From contig JAKSZP010009317.1 in the NCBI GenBank assembly GCA_022478985.1, forward strand, positions 1 through 64,000: a DNA stretch of 64,000 nt. Direction: 5' to 3'. This document shows, piece after piece, positions 13,215 through 25,512 of the stretch. How positions within the stretch are numbered: position 1 is the first letter of the stretch; every line of letters begins with the position of its first letter. The notes beneath the pieces were generated by a model, which was not told the origin of the DNA, made no database searches, and worked only from the letters and a program-made list of their open reading frames with translations. The translations under genes and the position numbers were made by a program. The DNA is from Massospora cicadina (taxonomy: Eukaryota; Entomophthoromycota; Entomophthoromycetes; Entomophthorales; Entomophthoraceae).

Positions 13215-15560
13215 AATTTTTTAGCACTAGCAGGTCCCACTCAAGAGGGGGCGCTACTCAATTTTATTTGTTGGTACAAATAAAGCTGAGATAAAAAACA
13301 TCCAACGCAGCGCTAGGAACGCTAGCACAAGTGGTCATGTCATATGAGGAAGAGGCTTCATGTGGTTTATCATCCTGCATGGACCTGAAGAACCCATGAT
13401 ACTGGAAAAAAGAGGCTTTATGCATCAGCGGAATGGGGAAGAAGGCTGAAGAGAGTTAGAATTAAACTCTTCAAGTCTACATGCGGTGCATAGAACCACA
13501 ACATATTGGGTAATCTGAGAGTCAGTATTTTTTAGCAGCTCTGGCACATACAACAAAGAAATTAATTTTTTTGTAGGTTTGTGGGCAATAGGGGTCAAGC
13601 ATTAACGCCTTGACAATGTCAGCACATAAGCAACCATCAGTAAATGTGGGCTCTTAATCTCATCCTGGGCCTTTTCAGGGAAGTCATTTGGAAATTGGGA
13701 CAGAAATGCCATTAATGAGTAGCTCCATAACTGCATGGAGGGATGGTGAAGATGGCGTTGGTGGGACAGCGACTGTTTTAATTGCAAGCTGATGGTGGTT
13801 CCTGTAAACTGAGTATCCATGGAAAGGGTGAAAGCATCTCTGGGGAGTGGGGTGGGAGTCTGGAGAAAAAAAATAGCCAATCAATACTCAGGTTTACCTG
13901 GAAAGGTGTTTTCCTTAGTCACCCATTCAAGGTTCAGATGAATTGAAGATGAGCAAACATGGACCAGCAACATATGCTGATTGGCTGGGGCAGAAGCAGT
14001 TGGTCCACAAAATACTAACCAAAATAATTTTACTAGAGCCTAAGCTGAATTTGCTCATGCACTATATGAGATTAAATAAATTTCTATTACCTGCTGCTGA
14101 AGGAGCTGCGGCTTCAGTAGTTGAGGAAGGGTGAGGGAGGATCAAACCCCATTCAAAAACTCAGCTGGACTGGTGGCAGGTTTGACGCTGGAGGGAGGAG
14201 GGCTGCTGCCTCTGCCAACACCCTACTTGACAAGCATCTTCTTGGGGCGATGGAGCCCCTTGCTGAGGGTATTACCATCCCCAAACTTCCCCATGGTTTT
14301 AAGGAAGATTCGAAGTATGAAATTGAGGAGCTTTTTTGGTGAAAGAAGGATTACATTAGTGCAGCAAGAACTTCTCTTTTTCAACCCCAATTATCCCAAA
14401 ACCCACCTGCTCATCAAGTCATTCACTTGTGTACCTGTTCTCATCACTTTAGCTGGGCATCAACTTTCTCAATATGTTGAGGCAATGAACAATGCCTGCC
14501 TCATCAATGAAGAAAACCACAAATATACCTCCTTATGCCTTATGTTGCTGATGCTCCTACCCCAATGTTGTCCACTGTGATCCGCCAGCTAAAGCGGGCG
14601 CTGGACAAAAGTTTCCCCAAAGCTTCCTCACCTTCTGATATGGCTTCCTAGTCTGTATGCTGAGGAGCCATATTAGGAATTTTATTCTGATAATCCTTTT
14701 GTTTAGACCATTTGCAAATAAAGATGCATGGCGGCTCCCCCTTTTGGTTTGGGAACCACTAGTGCTAAAAAAAGAGGGAGGAAGAGCTGAGGCCATTTTA
14801 GTGGTGATGGAAGGTCACTTATGCTTTGAGTGATCTAACTAAAAGCACAAGGGGCAAATGATGCGTCCATCTTCTACATTAGCCCAGAATTGATGGTCAT
14901 GGTCCAAGCGGACCACAGTGTATGTGAAATTATAAGATTGGTATCACAATGTGATGAGTGGATTGTTAAAAAACAAAAGGCTTTGAAAGGTAGCTGGACT
15001 CATTGGGAACCATAAACTGGAGGACGGGGTTGGCGCCATAAGTGGACAAACCCACATGAGCTTCCATAACCGTTGTTTATTAAATAGATAGTTGGGCAGG
15101 TAGGCAAACATGACCATATGAGTGGCATCCGCTGGAAGCTGAGTGTGGGTAGTGGGAATGGAATATTTTGTAAACTAGCAACATCATTGCTGTGACCATG
15201 GCTTGGACTTCAAAAAAGAAGTTAAGGCCAAAGTACCCCTTTGAGAGTCGTAATCTATAAAGCGGCAGGTTTTAACACCTCCTGAGTCATCACAATGATG
15301 TTTGAGCTCATGTATGGGAAGGCTCCCATACTTGACCCAAAGACCAAATCACAGTTTTTAGGGGAGCACCAGGGGACTACAATGCACCACTTGGGAGCGC
15401 ACAAGATGTTGGGCTAGGTCTTAAGGGGTACTAAGGGACATGTAAGATCTGGAGCTAGTGGATCCAGAACAGGCGTATTTCAGCAGCAGACAATGAAAAA
15501 TCATGAGGCGGCGCACCACCACCACATATGGTGGCAGCAAGTGTCAACCCCTGAAGATAA
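13215..15560 (-). mobile_element. Gag-only LINE-like element, copy D (contains copy E)
   Basis: Read on the minus strand from about 15560 down, the sequence aligns with the ORF1-like region of copies A and F/C. It shows LSTYGANPVLQFMVPN near 15050-15000 (compare AAYGSNPILQFVVPN in copy B), then ICPLCF..LDHSKHK near 14855-14815, where the last Cys of the knuckle has become a stop. Copy E then interrupts it. D resumes at about 14132 and continues through a MELLINGISVPIS segment (13684-13730) to a tail-I end, GTGGGACCTGCTAGTGCT plus A's, at 13215-13240. Excluding E it is about 1.7 kb. No RT is present. Confidence 0.78.
14142..14773 (+). mobile_element. Gag-only element, 5'-truncated copy E inserted in copy D
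   Basis: GAGGGAGGA at 14133-14141 recurs at 14774-14782, right after an A-run, giving a 9-bp TSD. The 632-bp body encodes only the C-terminal region: GAMEPLAEGITIPKLPHGF, then IEEL, then a VADAPTPMLS-like segment in a shifted frame near 14545-14575. It ends with AATAAAGATGCATGGCGG, GGTTTGGGAACCACT and AGTGCTAAAA. The 5' truncation is typical of LINE-type insertion. Joining the two D flanks across it gives a continuous translation. Confidence 0.82.
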
Positions 15561-15779
15561 TTTATAATTCAATATGATTTGAGTGGCAACAGTTGTTGTA
15601 AATTACCTAACAAATTCAAATATCTTCAATTAAGCGGTTAAAGAAAAAGAGAGTTCAGGTATTAATAAGATCAATACTTTTTCAATTATTAGATGTAGGC
15701 CTTACAAAATCCCAGGCCTGCGCTTCCTCATCAGCATTGGTTTACTTTCATAAGATATCGCAAGTTCCTGTAATATGAC
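15561..15779. other. Spacer, nothing recognised
   Basis: An AT-rich spacer between the 5' end of copy D and the gypsy-2 LTR. It contains the first TSD copy ATGAC at 15775-15779. No coding or repeat similarity was noticed. Confidence 0.5.
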
Positions 15780-16338
15780 TGTTAAGATTCTGATATGACT
15801 GGATGATAATTGTGGGACATCAGGGCGGAATCCGCTGAACATAGTATCAGATACAATTATTCAAGTGCCTTGAGTTGAGGCGATATTGGGATAAGCGGGT
15901 CTTTATTGGATATAATGGGTTTTATTGGATCGCCTCTATATAAGGCAATAAGGTGATGTTTTATGAATATGAAGTAAATAGCCTACAATTAGGATGACAG
16001 AGGATTAGAGAATAACAAGCTAAATTCGAGGAGAATCGGTGGAATAGAATAACCCAAGCAATGAGAAGCAGTATTGCCTGAAGCTGATGTATATAAGCGA
16101 AATGGGCGATTGAGAGAAGGAGGTTGTTTTTAGCTTAGGAAAGATGAGACAGCAAAAAGTAGCTGTATTTATAAGAAATAAATAAAGATTCAATTGGGGC
16201 AATTGCTCCTGTTTTAAATATATTTTCACGTGTGTCAAAAAGTACCAAAAAATCCCCACATCATCCATCCATTGCTCAGTGGGTTCAACCTGTGCGTATA
16301 ACCTGATGGATTCTAACAGTACCATCCAAAAAATAACA
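15780..16338 (+). repeat. Gypsy-2 5' LTR
   Basis: Starts TGTTAAGATTCTGATATGAC and ends CCAAAAAATAACA. It is 559 bp and pairs with 21776-22329. A TATA-like CTATATAAGG lies near 15936. The minus-strand frame over its right part has a counterpart in the other LTR and reflects LTR sequence, not a gene. Confidence 0.93.
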
Positions 16339-16339
16339 G

Positions 16340-16357
16340 TGGTGCCCACTACAGGGG
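16340..16357 (+). other. Gypsy-2 tRNA primer-binding site
   Basis: TGGTGCCCACTACAGGGG starts one base after the 5' LTR, with the TGG expected to pair with tRNA CCA. Nearly the same 18-mer follows the 5' LTR of gypsy-3 (31120-31137) and of the TRIM-like element (40975-40992, minus), differing only at positions 6 and 7. I could not identify the tRNA. Confidence 0.8.
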
Positions 16358-16363
16358 GGCCCA

Positions 16364-18062
16364 ATGATCAACTACATAATACTCTGGAACTACAGTCGCC
16401 AGCCATGCCTTACCCAAGCTTTGTTATTGGGGAGTCTTCCTGAAACACTGCACCATCTGGATATGAGGAACTCAAAGTTACCTTGGACGCGGTGCTCAAA
16501 AACCAAGATGAACTTCTTCAAGAATGAAATGCTGTCATGCACCAACTTGATAGTACGTTTAACCAAATGCAAATCTTGGGACTACAAAACAAAGAACTTG
16601 CTGAACAACTGAATGATACCACCCAGTGGCTGCAATATGCAGAAAAAAGATTGACCAATCCTTCTCGGTCTTCTCATTGGGACAATGGTGACTATCAAGA
16701 AGAGGCATCATATGTGGGAGAAAACGACGCTGGTCAAAGCTACTACACCCAAGATGGTAGTACCAGATACTCATATGAGTCGGAATGATACTTACCTCAA
16801 GTAATGGTGGTACCACCTATGACCAAAGGTCATGCTACCCCTGAAGTGACGGATATCAAAAATTCCGCTAATCCCACTCCTCATTGAGAATCTGCTTTTG
16901 GGTCTCGTTCCATTCCTCAGTATGGCCCAAAATCCCGCGAACAAGAGGAGGAAGTTAATATCAAAAAATACCCCCGTTTGACCACAACAGAAACATTCAT
17001 GAGTTCTTTAAATGGTTTGAGTTCACAGCGGAAGGATCCTCCAATAAATGGAAGGCTAAGTTGTTAATATCTGCCTTAGATGTAGGAAGCGCTGATCAGG
17101 TCACCTGTTACCTCCCAAGCAGTTCTGTCACTTTTAAGGATGTAAAGGGCACCGTACTCCACTTTTGGGGGAAACTCAAACAATGTTGCAGCGGAAAGTG
17201 GAATTCTTAACAATCAGATTCCATCAAAATGAGACTCTCCTAGAGTTCATTGATTGATTCACAACAGAAGCCCATGTACTGATTGGAGCTTGGTATTTAG
17301 CAGAAGACGGTGTGTGCATTGCCATGTCCACTGCAGTGAAGCCATATCACAAATTTTCTAATGTTATTTTTCCACTTCTGGATGATGACATACCTCTGCT
17401 TAAGATTGTACAGTTTTTACATCAGGTATTTCCTAACTTTTCGCCACCAAATGCGGATCATAAGACTACCGCTGCCACTGCACTCTCTTATTCTGGAGAA
17501 TACTATTGTCTGCCTCCAGCTCCGATTAGTAATCCTCAGCCTTTCTATAACTCTGCGCCTCATCCTCGGTTGAATTATAATCAACAGTTTGATCAGCATC
17601 AGTGGGCTGGCCATGACAACCGCCAGCAACCTAGTTATTGACCTGGACCCAACTATGCCAACTGGCAACAATCAGCTTACAGACCTGGGGCTGGTTATGC
17701 AGAATGACCCCAAACTTTCTGGTCTGGACCCGCTTATGACAATCAAAGACGTGGCTCTTATGGGGTTAACTGCTATGAATACGGTCGCCCTGGTCGTTTG
17801 GCAAAATACTGTCATAACCGCCATGTGAACTACATACACCAGAATCAATACTATCAGGGAAAAGATGGAGCGGAGTAGAGAGATAGGACCCTCTACCTCC
17901 GCTCCACCCACACAAAACGTCCCTGAATCAATAGTAGTATACCCTGCGCAAGTCCCTCAGTATGATGACAGAATTTTATACCAGCAGCCAATTGGAGGAG
18001 TAAACATAGTAACCCAAGATCAAGCCAAGGCGGCGGTGAAAGAAGAGCCCCTCAAACAATAA
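16364..18062 (+). pseudogene. Gypsy-2 gag remnant with decayed zinc knuckle
   Basis: The frame at 16537-16788 is rich in Q/L/E and coiled-coil-like. A gag-core segment (HEFFKWFEFTAEGSSNKWKA) is readable near 16990-17055, and the frame at 17312-17641 continues with proline/asparagine-rich sequence. Near 17770-17815 the translation CYEYGRPGRLAKYC is recognisable as a CX2CX4HX4C knuckle in which the second Cys is Tyr and the His is Arg. The tail frame 17865-18062 is hydrophilic. Several frames are needed, so no full Gag can be made. Confidence 0.75.
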
Positions 18063-18299
18063 AGCCCTATGCCTGTCAAATGCTTGATCAAGCTTCCTTG
18101 GACCACTTTATTCTGCCACAGATGCGCCAACTTTGAAAGGAGTGAATGTCGCCCTTCTGGTAGATGCCATTGTCAGAGAATACCCTCAAGTCGGTGGGGG
18201 ATAATGAATTTTCTTGGGAAAAGAGAGCCCATAAATGTTCACGTATTAAACAGTTAACATTCTTCTTATTCTGAGTGTACATACTGTGATATTTTTGTA

Positions 18300-18719
18300 G
18301 TGAAAAATAGAGTTCACGCTATAATAGATACTGGTGCTCCAGTCAACATAGTTTCTACTAAATTGATGGCAAAATTGACGTTGAAGCCTGATGTGGACCA
18401 TCGAATGGTTTATGGAACTGCTGGAGCTGTAAGCACTGTCTCTGAGGGGGCTTACAGTGCGCTACCTCTGCACTTTGGGTCCATTGTCATTGTAGCTCTG
18501 GCAATTGTGCTACCAAATGAAAACTATGACCTTTTAATTGGGACTGCTTTCTTGCGCTGTTTTGGGGCTGTTGTTGATATGATGGAGGAGACCCTCACCA
18601 TTCTGGGTCAGCGGATCCCAATTTACTTTACTACTAGTGGAGTACCAAAGGATCTGGTGCATATGAGCCATATCAACCTTGCCTATAGTGACATGGTATG
18701 GCCTTTTCACTACCATTGA
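18300..18719 (+). pseudogene. Gypsy-2 aspartic protease
   Basis: A 139-codon frame contains IIDTGAPVNIVS, with an intact D-T-G catalytic triad. About 75 residues later LLIGTAFLR corresponds to the conserved second segment. Retropepsin cleaves the Gag-Pol precursor. This is the best preserved protease in the window, although upstream and downstream frames are broken. Confidence 0.85.
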
Positions 18720-18955
18720 TTAAAGCACAAGACTTGGGCCCTCCCCCAGCAGATATATGAATATCAAGGGATACCTCTTCGAGCGGCAGGGCCCATATCT
18801 ATCCCTTCTGGCCATCAAGTCTTAGCAAACACTGAGTTAGAAGTGGAAGTGCTGAGTGGGTTATATGGGGAAGTCATTGGGCTCTATCATCAAACATGGT
18901 TTGAGCTGCACATGGCTCCAGGAATTATACTTCTGGGACATGGAGAGATTAAGGT

Positions 18956-19980
18956 TTGTTAGCAAACCTTCAGAGTGAACCAATGCAAATCCGCTGCCAC
19001 CAAACTGTAGCGTATCTACATCTGATTCCCATAGATGAGGTCAGTCAGGTTCATGAGTTCAGATCCTTGGATGAATTTGGTCTCCCAGATGAGACATTGG
19101 CCAATGTGCTAACAGTGGTACCACGGAGTAATTTAACAGGATTATCAGATGAACAAAAAGACCAAGCAATGGCTTTATTTCAGAAGTATAAGGGGATTTT
19201 TGCTGTTGATAATCACAATTTAGGGTGTGCTCAGGGGGTGGTCCATTGAGTAGACACTGGTGATCATCCTCCTATAGGGTCTCAGCTGATCCGCCATTCT
19301 CGGGCAGTGAAAGATGTGGTTACTGAGGAAACTGACACGTTGTTAGAACAAAGGATGCTAAAACCATCAAAAAGCCTTTGGGCTTTGCCTGTTCTAATTG
19401 TATAAAAGAAGGACGGCACCAACCATGTAGTAATAGGCTACCAGAAGTTCAACAGTATTATGAAAAAGGATACATATCCCTTGCCCAGAATCGATGATGC
19501 TCTGGACCAATTAGGGGGTTCCCATTACTTTTCTGCGATGGACTTGATATCAGGCTACTGGCAAATCGAGTTACCCCTGGAAGAACAGGAAAAATGCGCT
19601 GTAATCATCTCTAAAGGCCTCTTTCAACCAACATGGATGCCTCAAGGACTGTGCAACGCCCTGGCTACGTTTCAGTGTGCCATGGACACTATTCTTCGCG
19701 ACTGAAACTGTCATACATCCTAGTATACCTCAATGATATTAACATTTTCTCTCAAACCTTTTCAGAGCATCTTGACCACCTTGAAGCAGTATTACACCGG
19801 CTGTCTGAGGCGAACATTAAAATCAAAACTCAAAAATGTAACATCTTCAAAGAGCAGCTGGAATACCTGGGGTTTGTGGTTGACTCAAAAGGGCTGCAGC
19901 CACAACTGGCTAAGGTGGAGGTTATCAGCAAAATGACTACTCCCAATAGTAAGCGTGACATCCAGGTATTTTTAGAATGA
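18956..19980 (+). pseudogene. Gypsy-2 reverse transcriptase, several frames
   Basis: Frame 18956-19249 gives the RT lead-in (NHNLGCAQGVVH). Frame 19460-19705 gives MKKDTYPLPRIDDALDQLGG, FSAMDLISGYWQI and PQGLCNALATF. Frame 19633-19980 gives ILVYLNDINIF, in which the first Asp of the Y-x-D-D box is Asn, followed by FLGFV-like sequence. At least two frameshifts plus a stop separate the parts. Spacing and motif order are those of Ty3/gypsy RT. Confidence 0.9.
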
Positions 19981-20056
19981 TTGGTTACTACTGGCGCTTT
20001 ATCCCTAATTTTAGCTGTATTGAGGGGCCACTATTTGAGTTTTTAAAAAAGACGCT

Positions 20057-20600
20057 GTGTTCAAATGGATGGAACGTTGTCAATCCACTTTTGATACACT
20101 CCATATGGCGTTGATCAGCACACCGATGTTGCAATATCAAAATTTTGATTGGGAGTTTATTGTTCAGATGGATGCGTCCCTCTCAGCTGTTGGGGCAGTA
20201 CTTTCCCAGAAAGATAATGAGGGAGAGGAACATCCTGTTGCATTCTATAGTCAAAGTCTGAACTGTCATGAGCATAACTATACTGTTATTAAGTGGGAGT
20301 ATTTAGCAGTGATCTAAGCATATAAACAATTCAGAGTCTACCTGCATGGGGTAAAGTATAAAGTCATAACAAATTACGCATCATTATGCTGGTTGCAGAA
20401 CCTCAAAGAACCTGAAGGAGGTTTGCCCAATGGGCTCTTAAATTGCAGGCATACAATTTTGAAATTCAACAGCATGGTGCAAAACACCAGAATGCTGATT
20501 GTTTATCTCAATTACTAACTATTACGGTAACAGTGGACCTCAGCAACGTGATGTATGATAAGATGCTCAGCGGAAAATATGATGAAAACTGCCCCAAGTA
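20057..20600 (+). pseudogene. Gypsy-2 RNase H
   Basis: Frame 20057-20317 has WEFIVQMDASLSAVGAVLSQ, where the Asp of QMDAS is the first catalytic residue, and FYSQSLNCHEHNYTVIKWEY, where the E usually found in the Y-x-x-x-x-x-E-x-L pattern can be aligned. The frame then breaks. The later segments HGVKYKV and EPEGGL are found in other frames to about 20520. Gypsy-3 has an equivalent at 33471-33990. Confidence 0.85.
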
Positions 20601-20699
20601 ATCAAAGTGTTAAATGAAATGCGCACAAATACCTTCCAACAGAATGGAGAACTTTACAAATGAATTGGCGATTCTACGGTGAATTTTCCATGCCCCTCA

Positions 20700-21745
20700 G
20701 CATGACCAGGAATCATTATGAGCGCGCACAGGGCGGTCAGGCATGGTGGAGTGCATAAGACTATGTAATTGTTATGCCCCTGGTACTATTGGGAAAGTAT
20801 GAGTTTCGATGTACTTGAAATTATATCCTGTTGCCATCAGTGCCAAGTGGAGAAGCCATTCCGCTGTATGACGTCATATTGGTTAGTGAAACAACATCTC
20901 TCATGGCACACAGTTTCTCTCGATGTCATTGGGCCCTTGCCAACAGGAGCCAACCGTTGTAAGTACATTCTTGTGGCTATCGACCACTTGACCCAGTGGG
21001 TTGAAGCAAGGGTGATACAAGGTTTAGGAGCAGTTACGGTGGCCAGATTTGTGATGGAATGCATTATTCAGCGGCATGGCTGCCCTCAGTTTATTCTCAC
21101 TGATAACAGAACCAACTTCACCTCACACATCCTCCCCAAGCTGAATGAGCTTATGGGAATCTGCGGGGTTCTGATGACTCCATACCACCCCAAGTCCAAC
21201 GGAATGGTCAAATGGGTAAATGGAATTCTGGTGAACATACTACAAAAATTAGTAACGGATTGACCTTCTGATTGGAGCTCTCTCCTTTCCATTGCCATGT
21301 TCACTTATAACATTAGTTACCATTCCGCTATGGGGAAGAGTCCCTTCCAATTACTATAAGCTGACACCCAGCCCTTCCAGTGTTACTTTATGCATGTGTA
21401 GAAGACATCGGTGGACTGGAACCCCACCGCTATCTGACTAACCTTGCAAAAATTCTGATCAAAATGTAGACCAAAGCATATTCCTTCAGCTTAGCTAAGA
21501 AGATCAGGATTCAGACCGCCAATCAGGTATGTCATAGTGGGATGGTGCCATTAAAGGAAGGCGAGATGGTTCTCTTTCATGACCAACATGGATTCAGGTG
21601 GAAACACAAGCTGGCCAGTATTTGGATTGGTCTGTTCAAAGTAACAGAGAAAACTGGGGTCAACGCATATACCATCAAGGATCCTACAAGTGGTCAGATC
21701 ATTAACCAAGTACATGAAAAGTTCCTCCGACCTTATAAACAATAG
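20700..21745 (+). pseudogene. Gypsy-2 integrase
   Basis: An HHCC zinc region is readable (HGGVHKT then CCHQC near 20830). The core in frame 20769-21263 has HTVSLDVIGPLP (first Asp), FILTDNRTNFTSH (second Asp) and YHPKSNGMVKWVN, where the catalytic Glu is replaced by Lys. The C-terminal frame 21542-21745 gives a beta-rich segment ending VHEKFLRPYKQ just before the polypurine tract. No chromodomain follows, unlike gypsy-1. Confidence 0.88.
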
Positions 21746-21775
21746 GATCTTATCATACAGTCAAGGAGGGGGTAA

Positions 21776-22329
21776 TGTCGAGATTCTGATATGACTAAAC
21801 AATAATTGTGGGACAGCAGGGCAGAATCTGCCGAATGTAGTATCAGTTATGATTATTCGATTGCCTCAAGTGAGGCAATATTGGGATAATGGGTCTTTAT
21901 TGGATATAATAGGTTTTATTGGATCTCCTCTATATAAGGCGATAAGGCGATGTTTGATGAATATGAAGTAAATTGCCTATGATTAGGGCGACAGAGGATT
22001 AGAGAATAACAAGCCAGATTTGAGGAGAAGCGTCAGAATAGAACTACCCAAGCAATGAGAAGCAGTATCGCTTAAAGCTGATGTATATAAGCAAGATGGG
22101 CGATTGAGAGAAGGAGGTTGTTTTTAGCGTAGGAAAGATGAGACAGCAAAAAGTAGCTGTATTTATAAAAATAAATAAAGAATCAATTGAGGCAATTGCT
22201 CCTGTTTTAAATATATTTTCACATGTGTCCAAAGGACTGACAATCACCACATTGTCCGTCCGTTGCTCAGTGGGTTCAACCTGTGCAAATAACCTGATAG
22301 ACACTAACAATACCATCCAAAAAAATAAC
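21776..22329 (+). repeat. Gypsy-2 3' LTR
   Basis: Starts TGTCGAGATTCTGATATGAC and ends CCAAAAAAATAACA. It is 554 bp, five shorter than the 5' LTR. It is followed by ATGAC, the right TSD. Confidence 0.93.
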
Positions 22330-22334
22330 AATGA

Positions 22335-23077
22335 CAAATGTACTTTATTATAAAAAAACATTACTCCCACCAATCAGAAAGCTTTTTGAAGGCTCATCAT
22401 ATATAGCGGATCTTACAACTATAGTTTTTTATTTATGACTTTGTGTTTTTTTGCATTCTAATTATGCACTAACTATCTTTTTGCTTAAAAAGGGTAACCA
22501 TCTTGTAGAAATCTTTCTGGGCTCATGAAATTATTAAAGGTGTCTAGCTCTGCATACCAATTCTCCATAGTCTCTTCCTCCATAGCCAACAATCTTTAAC
22601 GTGTAAATAAGAACATGGATATTTGTATAACAGCATTTCAGGTTAGTAAAATTATTGAATACATTCAGGGTATATCTAAATGGAAAGGATATTTTTCCAT
22701 CTTATAAAGTATAGGCGCAATGTAGAACTATTGGATGATCTTTGCACTCTAGTTTATGGAAAATCATCATAAAAGCCTAGCCACAGCTGAAATGTGAAAA
22801 TTTAACAATTCCTTTAATTTAGCTTTGACTATTAATCATAACGCTATTCAATTCTTTAATCGGATCCTTACTCTAAGTTTAGTTTTTAAAAAAGGGAGTG
22901 CTTCAAAAGAGTTAAATATATATTTTATTTTATTTAGATAAATTTACAGGTTGTAGGATATTTTGCTCTATCTTTAGTTTAGTATAGCCTATTAAGGTTA
23001 CTTTGAGGCATTGTAGTTGCTTCAGCTGGATCTTCAAAGGTCTCAAAGCCCATGTCAGGAAATCTTTATTTGATTTT
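22335..23077. other. AT-rich spacer, nothing recognised
   Basis: No coding frame of note and no similarity to other parts of the window. Base composition is clearly AT-rich compared with the elements either side. It may be old host intergenic DNA or very decayed repeats. Confidence 0.5.
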
Positions 23078-24950
23078 TATTCAAGGTACACTGACCAGGG
23101 GAGGGACATTACCTAAGCTCAAAGATCTAAAAAAAGGAAAAATGAATGAACAGAATACCTGAAAAGAATAATTGAATGACCAAAAAGAGCAGGTGAAACA
23201 CAACTAAATGAGAATACAACCAACCAGGTGGGACAGCAACGAGTTGCTCAACCCACCATGGCGGAAGAGGAAGGGGGATCAGGCGGCACATACTCAGTAT
23301 CAGATTCCATATCAAAGGCAAGAGTGTGGGCCAGGGCGGATAGCAATGGTGTGGGGTGATCAGCGACATGGGGAGTGAGTTGGCTGATGGTTGTCTGGGC
23401 GTTGAATTTACCTAAATCAAAAATAATGTCTAGGTATTTGAAAAAGCAGTTTTTCGCATGAAGGCAGATATAAGGAAGCTGGAATAATAAACCTACGGTG
23501 GCGCGGGTGGTTTGTATCTTTTCCTGTGAAGCAATAGCAACTTTCTGGATGGCGGCATTTGTTTGTTTGTGTAAATTTAGGATGTATTGTTTGCCCTGTT
23601 AGCTATGGTCAAAGTTTTAATGGGAGGAGGGATACCCTTGGCAAGAATCACTACCAATGAATCAATTATCTCATGGATGTTGATGTTATCTGGGTTTTCA
23701 ACTGCAGTGACTGCGAGCTGTTGTTCAGAGCAGAACGCAGAGGCGTTTGGTCAGGGTGCATAAAAATGCTGAGGGCTCTGAATTTGGTGCTGTACCTGTA
23801 TACATTCTATGATTGGGGTATTCAATTCTTCAATTACATTGCCCGATTCATCAGTTTCATCTAACGAAGTCCATGGATTCAAGCTGTACTGGAAATCAGG
23901 GTTGGTGAATATATGGGCTTTGTCTGTCATATGAAGAATATAATGGGACCAAATTGCTTTCCAAGCTGTCTCCTGATTGGTCAAGGTACAGGTGGCACTG
24001 GACTGAGGAGGGGGTTTATTGGCCATTTCCAGCTCGATAGTGGCAGCAGGCTTTGGGGGAAGGGTGAAGGATTGTACCCCAAACTGGAAAGGCCATGGGG
24101 TGTGTGGCCAAGTGGGGGCCAGATGGAGATAACGCAGGTCTAGCAGAAGCATTGAAGAGAATCATTTACACTTTAAGTGGTCCAATTTGAAGCAGGAGGG
24201 GCAGATGTTCCGCTCACCCTCAACATGGGCTCAGAATTGGTGGTCTGGGGCAGAGGGAATGACAGCGGGTGGGGAATTGACAACGCAATTTTCTTTAAAT
24301 TTGGGATGATCATGGCAAATGCCCAAGGCCCAGCAAGGCGAGCGGCCCCATTGGGGACCACAAACTGAAGGATGGGATTGGAGCCATACGCTGCCAAACC
24401 TTCCACCAACTCCTGATGGAGCACCGCAGGGGTAAGGTGAGTGGGCAACCCCGCAAACTGAACCACCATAGTGATGTTGGTGGGGAGCTGGGTGCTTATT
24501 GTGGGGAAAGGGGTTCCCTGAAAACCAGGGGTACAGTAGCCGCAGTGGTGGCAACAGCTTTGCGTGTGAAGCCTATATCAAAATACTCTATATAAGGGCG
24601 GAAATCTATAAAACTGGATGGCAGCATCACCACCTAAGCCAAGTCTATAATTGCTTTTTTGGTGTATAGTAATAATTTCTCATATTCGACCTGAAGGCCA
24701 AAATGCAGCTGGGATTGGGTGGATAATGAGTGGGCTGCGAGGAAATGCCTGGGCACATGCCATGTGGATGGTGAGATCCTTGGGCAGAATGAACTGACCC
24801 AATGATTTAGGGGAACTGGACGAGCCAGTCTGAGCACATTTTACACTGGACAGAAAACGCTAGTTGGGGTTTCTCTGCTGCCCCACATGGGAGAATCTGC
24901 GGTCATTGGGGAGTGAATGGGGAGTTTGGTATAGGGTAGTGGGCTGTTTT
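23078..24950 (-). mobile_element. Gag-only LINE-like element, copy B, with LINE-type tail II
   Basis: Read on the minus strand, the 24634-24837 frame gives the ORF1-like start. The 24173-24469 frame gives VVQFAGLPTHLTP and ELVEGLAAYGSNPILQFVVP, the best preserved example of this block. The C-terminal part shows AKGIPPPI near 23640 and HVADHPTPLLS near 23350-23320, equivalent to VADAPTPMLS in copies E and F/C. The end differs from copies A, D, E and F/C: it carries TCCCCTCCCCTGGTCAG and then AATAAA near 23085-23110, the tail of LINE-2 and of the 55.3-kb SINE. No RT or endonuclease is present. Confidence 0.72.
24173..24469 (-). pseudogene. Copy B ORF1-like central segment (GLxxYG)
   Basis: A 98-codon open frame on the minus strand. 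The pattern L-x-x-G-L-x-x-Y-G followed by a short strand and an AFAM segment resembles the ORF1 of the LINEs in this window (KDGLTIYGEI in LINE-3, CKGLIAYGEI in LINE-2). In those LINEs it is followed by A-I-A-V and then a CCHC knuckle. I read it as a diverged RNA-binding domain of LINE ORF1 origin. Whether it folds as an RRM cannot be told from sequence alone. Confidence 0.65.
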
Positions 24951-25345
24951 TACTTTTCTTTAATTAAATTACTCGAAAGTTACTTCAAGCAAAAAAGGAT
25001 ATATTTTGATTTTCATCCTATTTAATTAGCTTTTTTAACTATGTAACTGATTATATAGCACATGGCAAGGATTTGGCCTATTATCAGAGCCTAGTTTTCA
25101 CATAAAGGAACTTAAAGCATAAGAAATGCACAGGTGATCTTTTTTACTTGGAGTTCAGTTGCAAAATTTTTAGCTGAGAAACAGAGGGCTCAAAGGACCA
25201 CATCTGTTTTTTATCTCAATAAGATTGTAAAGTATGCGGCTGATAAAAATTAGACTAGGATCCCAATTGGGGTTCGTGAAGACCCAGTGGAAAGCCCATA
25301 AGCCAGAGGAACAGTGGTCTGAGAAATCTGTAGAGTGGATTCTAG
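24951..25345. other. Spacer with segment repeated at 52.4 kb
   Basis: The left part is AT-rich. From about 25230 to 25345 the sequence resembles 52440-52570 (shared TTAGACTAGG, CCAGAGG and GTGG-TTCTAG blocks). The 52.4-kb copy continues as GATGATCTGAGG, and here a similar AGATTACTCAGG follows only after LINE-2, at 30562. This places LINE-2 inside an older repeat. Confidence 0.55.
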
Positions 25346-25512
25346 TTTTTTATTTAACCGAGGCAAGCTGACCAGGGGACGGGAATTACCAAGTATGTGT
25401 GGAAAACGAAAAAAGATAAAATTGGGCACCCTGAGGTACTCAGGTTACCCCTGTTGCCAGCGGGACTGCCAGGTATGGGGGGTTGGTGCGCTACTCCAAG
25501 GGGGTTTCCCCG

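Larger units (their letters stand above)
15780..22329 (+). mobile_element. Gypsy-2: Ty3/gypsy LTR retrotransposon with perfect TSD
   Basis: The LTRs at 15780-16338 and 21776-22329 are flanked by the perfect 5-bp TSD ATGAC (15775-15779 and 22330-22334). A primer-binding site, TGGTGCCCACTACAGGGG, lies at 16340-16357, one base after the LTR. A G-rich polypurine tract, AAGGAGGGGGTAA, precedes the 3' LTR. Internal order is gag, protease, RT, RNase H, integrase, with no chromodomain seen. Multiple stops and frameshifts make it inactive. Total length is 6550 bp. Confidence 0.95.

Noticed and set aside
22044..22373. Minus-strand frame of 109 codons, with a counterpart at 16020-16364
   Set aside because: It overlaps the gypsy-2 LTRs and extends into flanking sequence; a duplicated LTR reading, not a gene.
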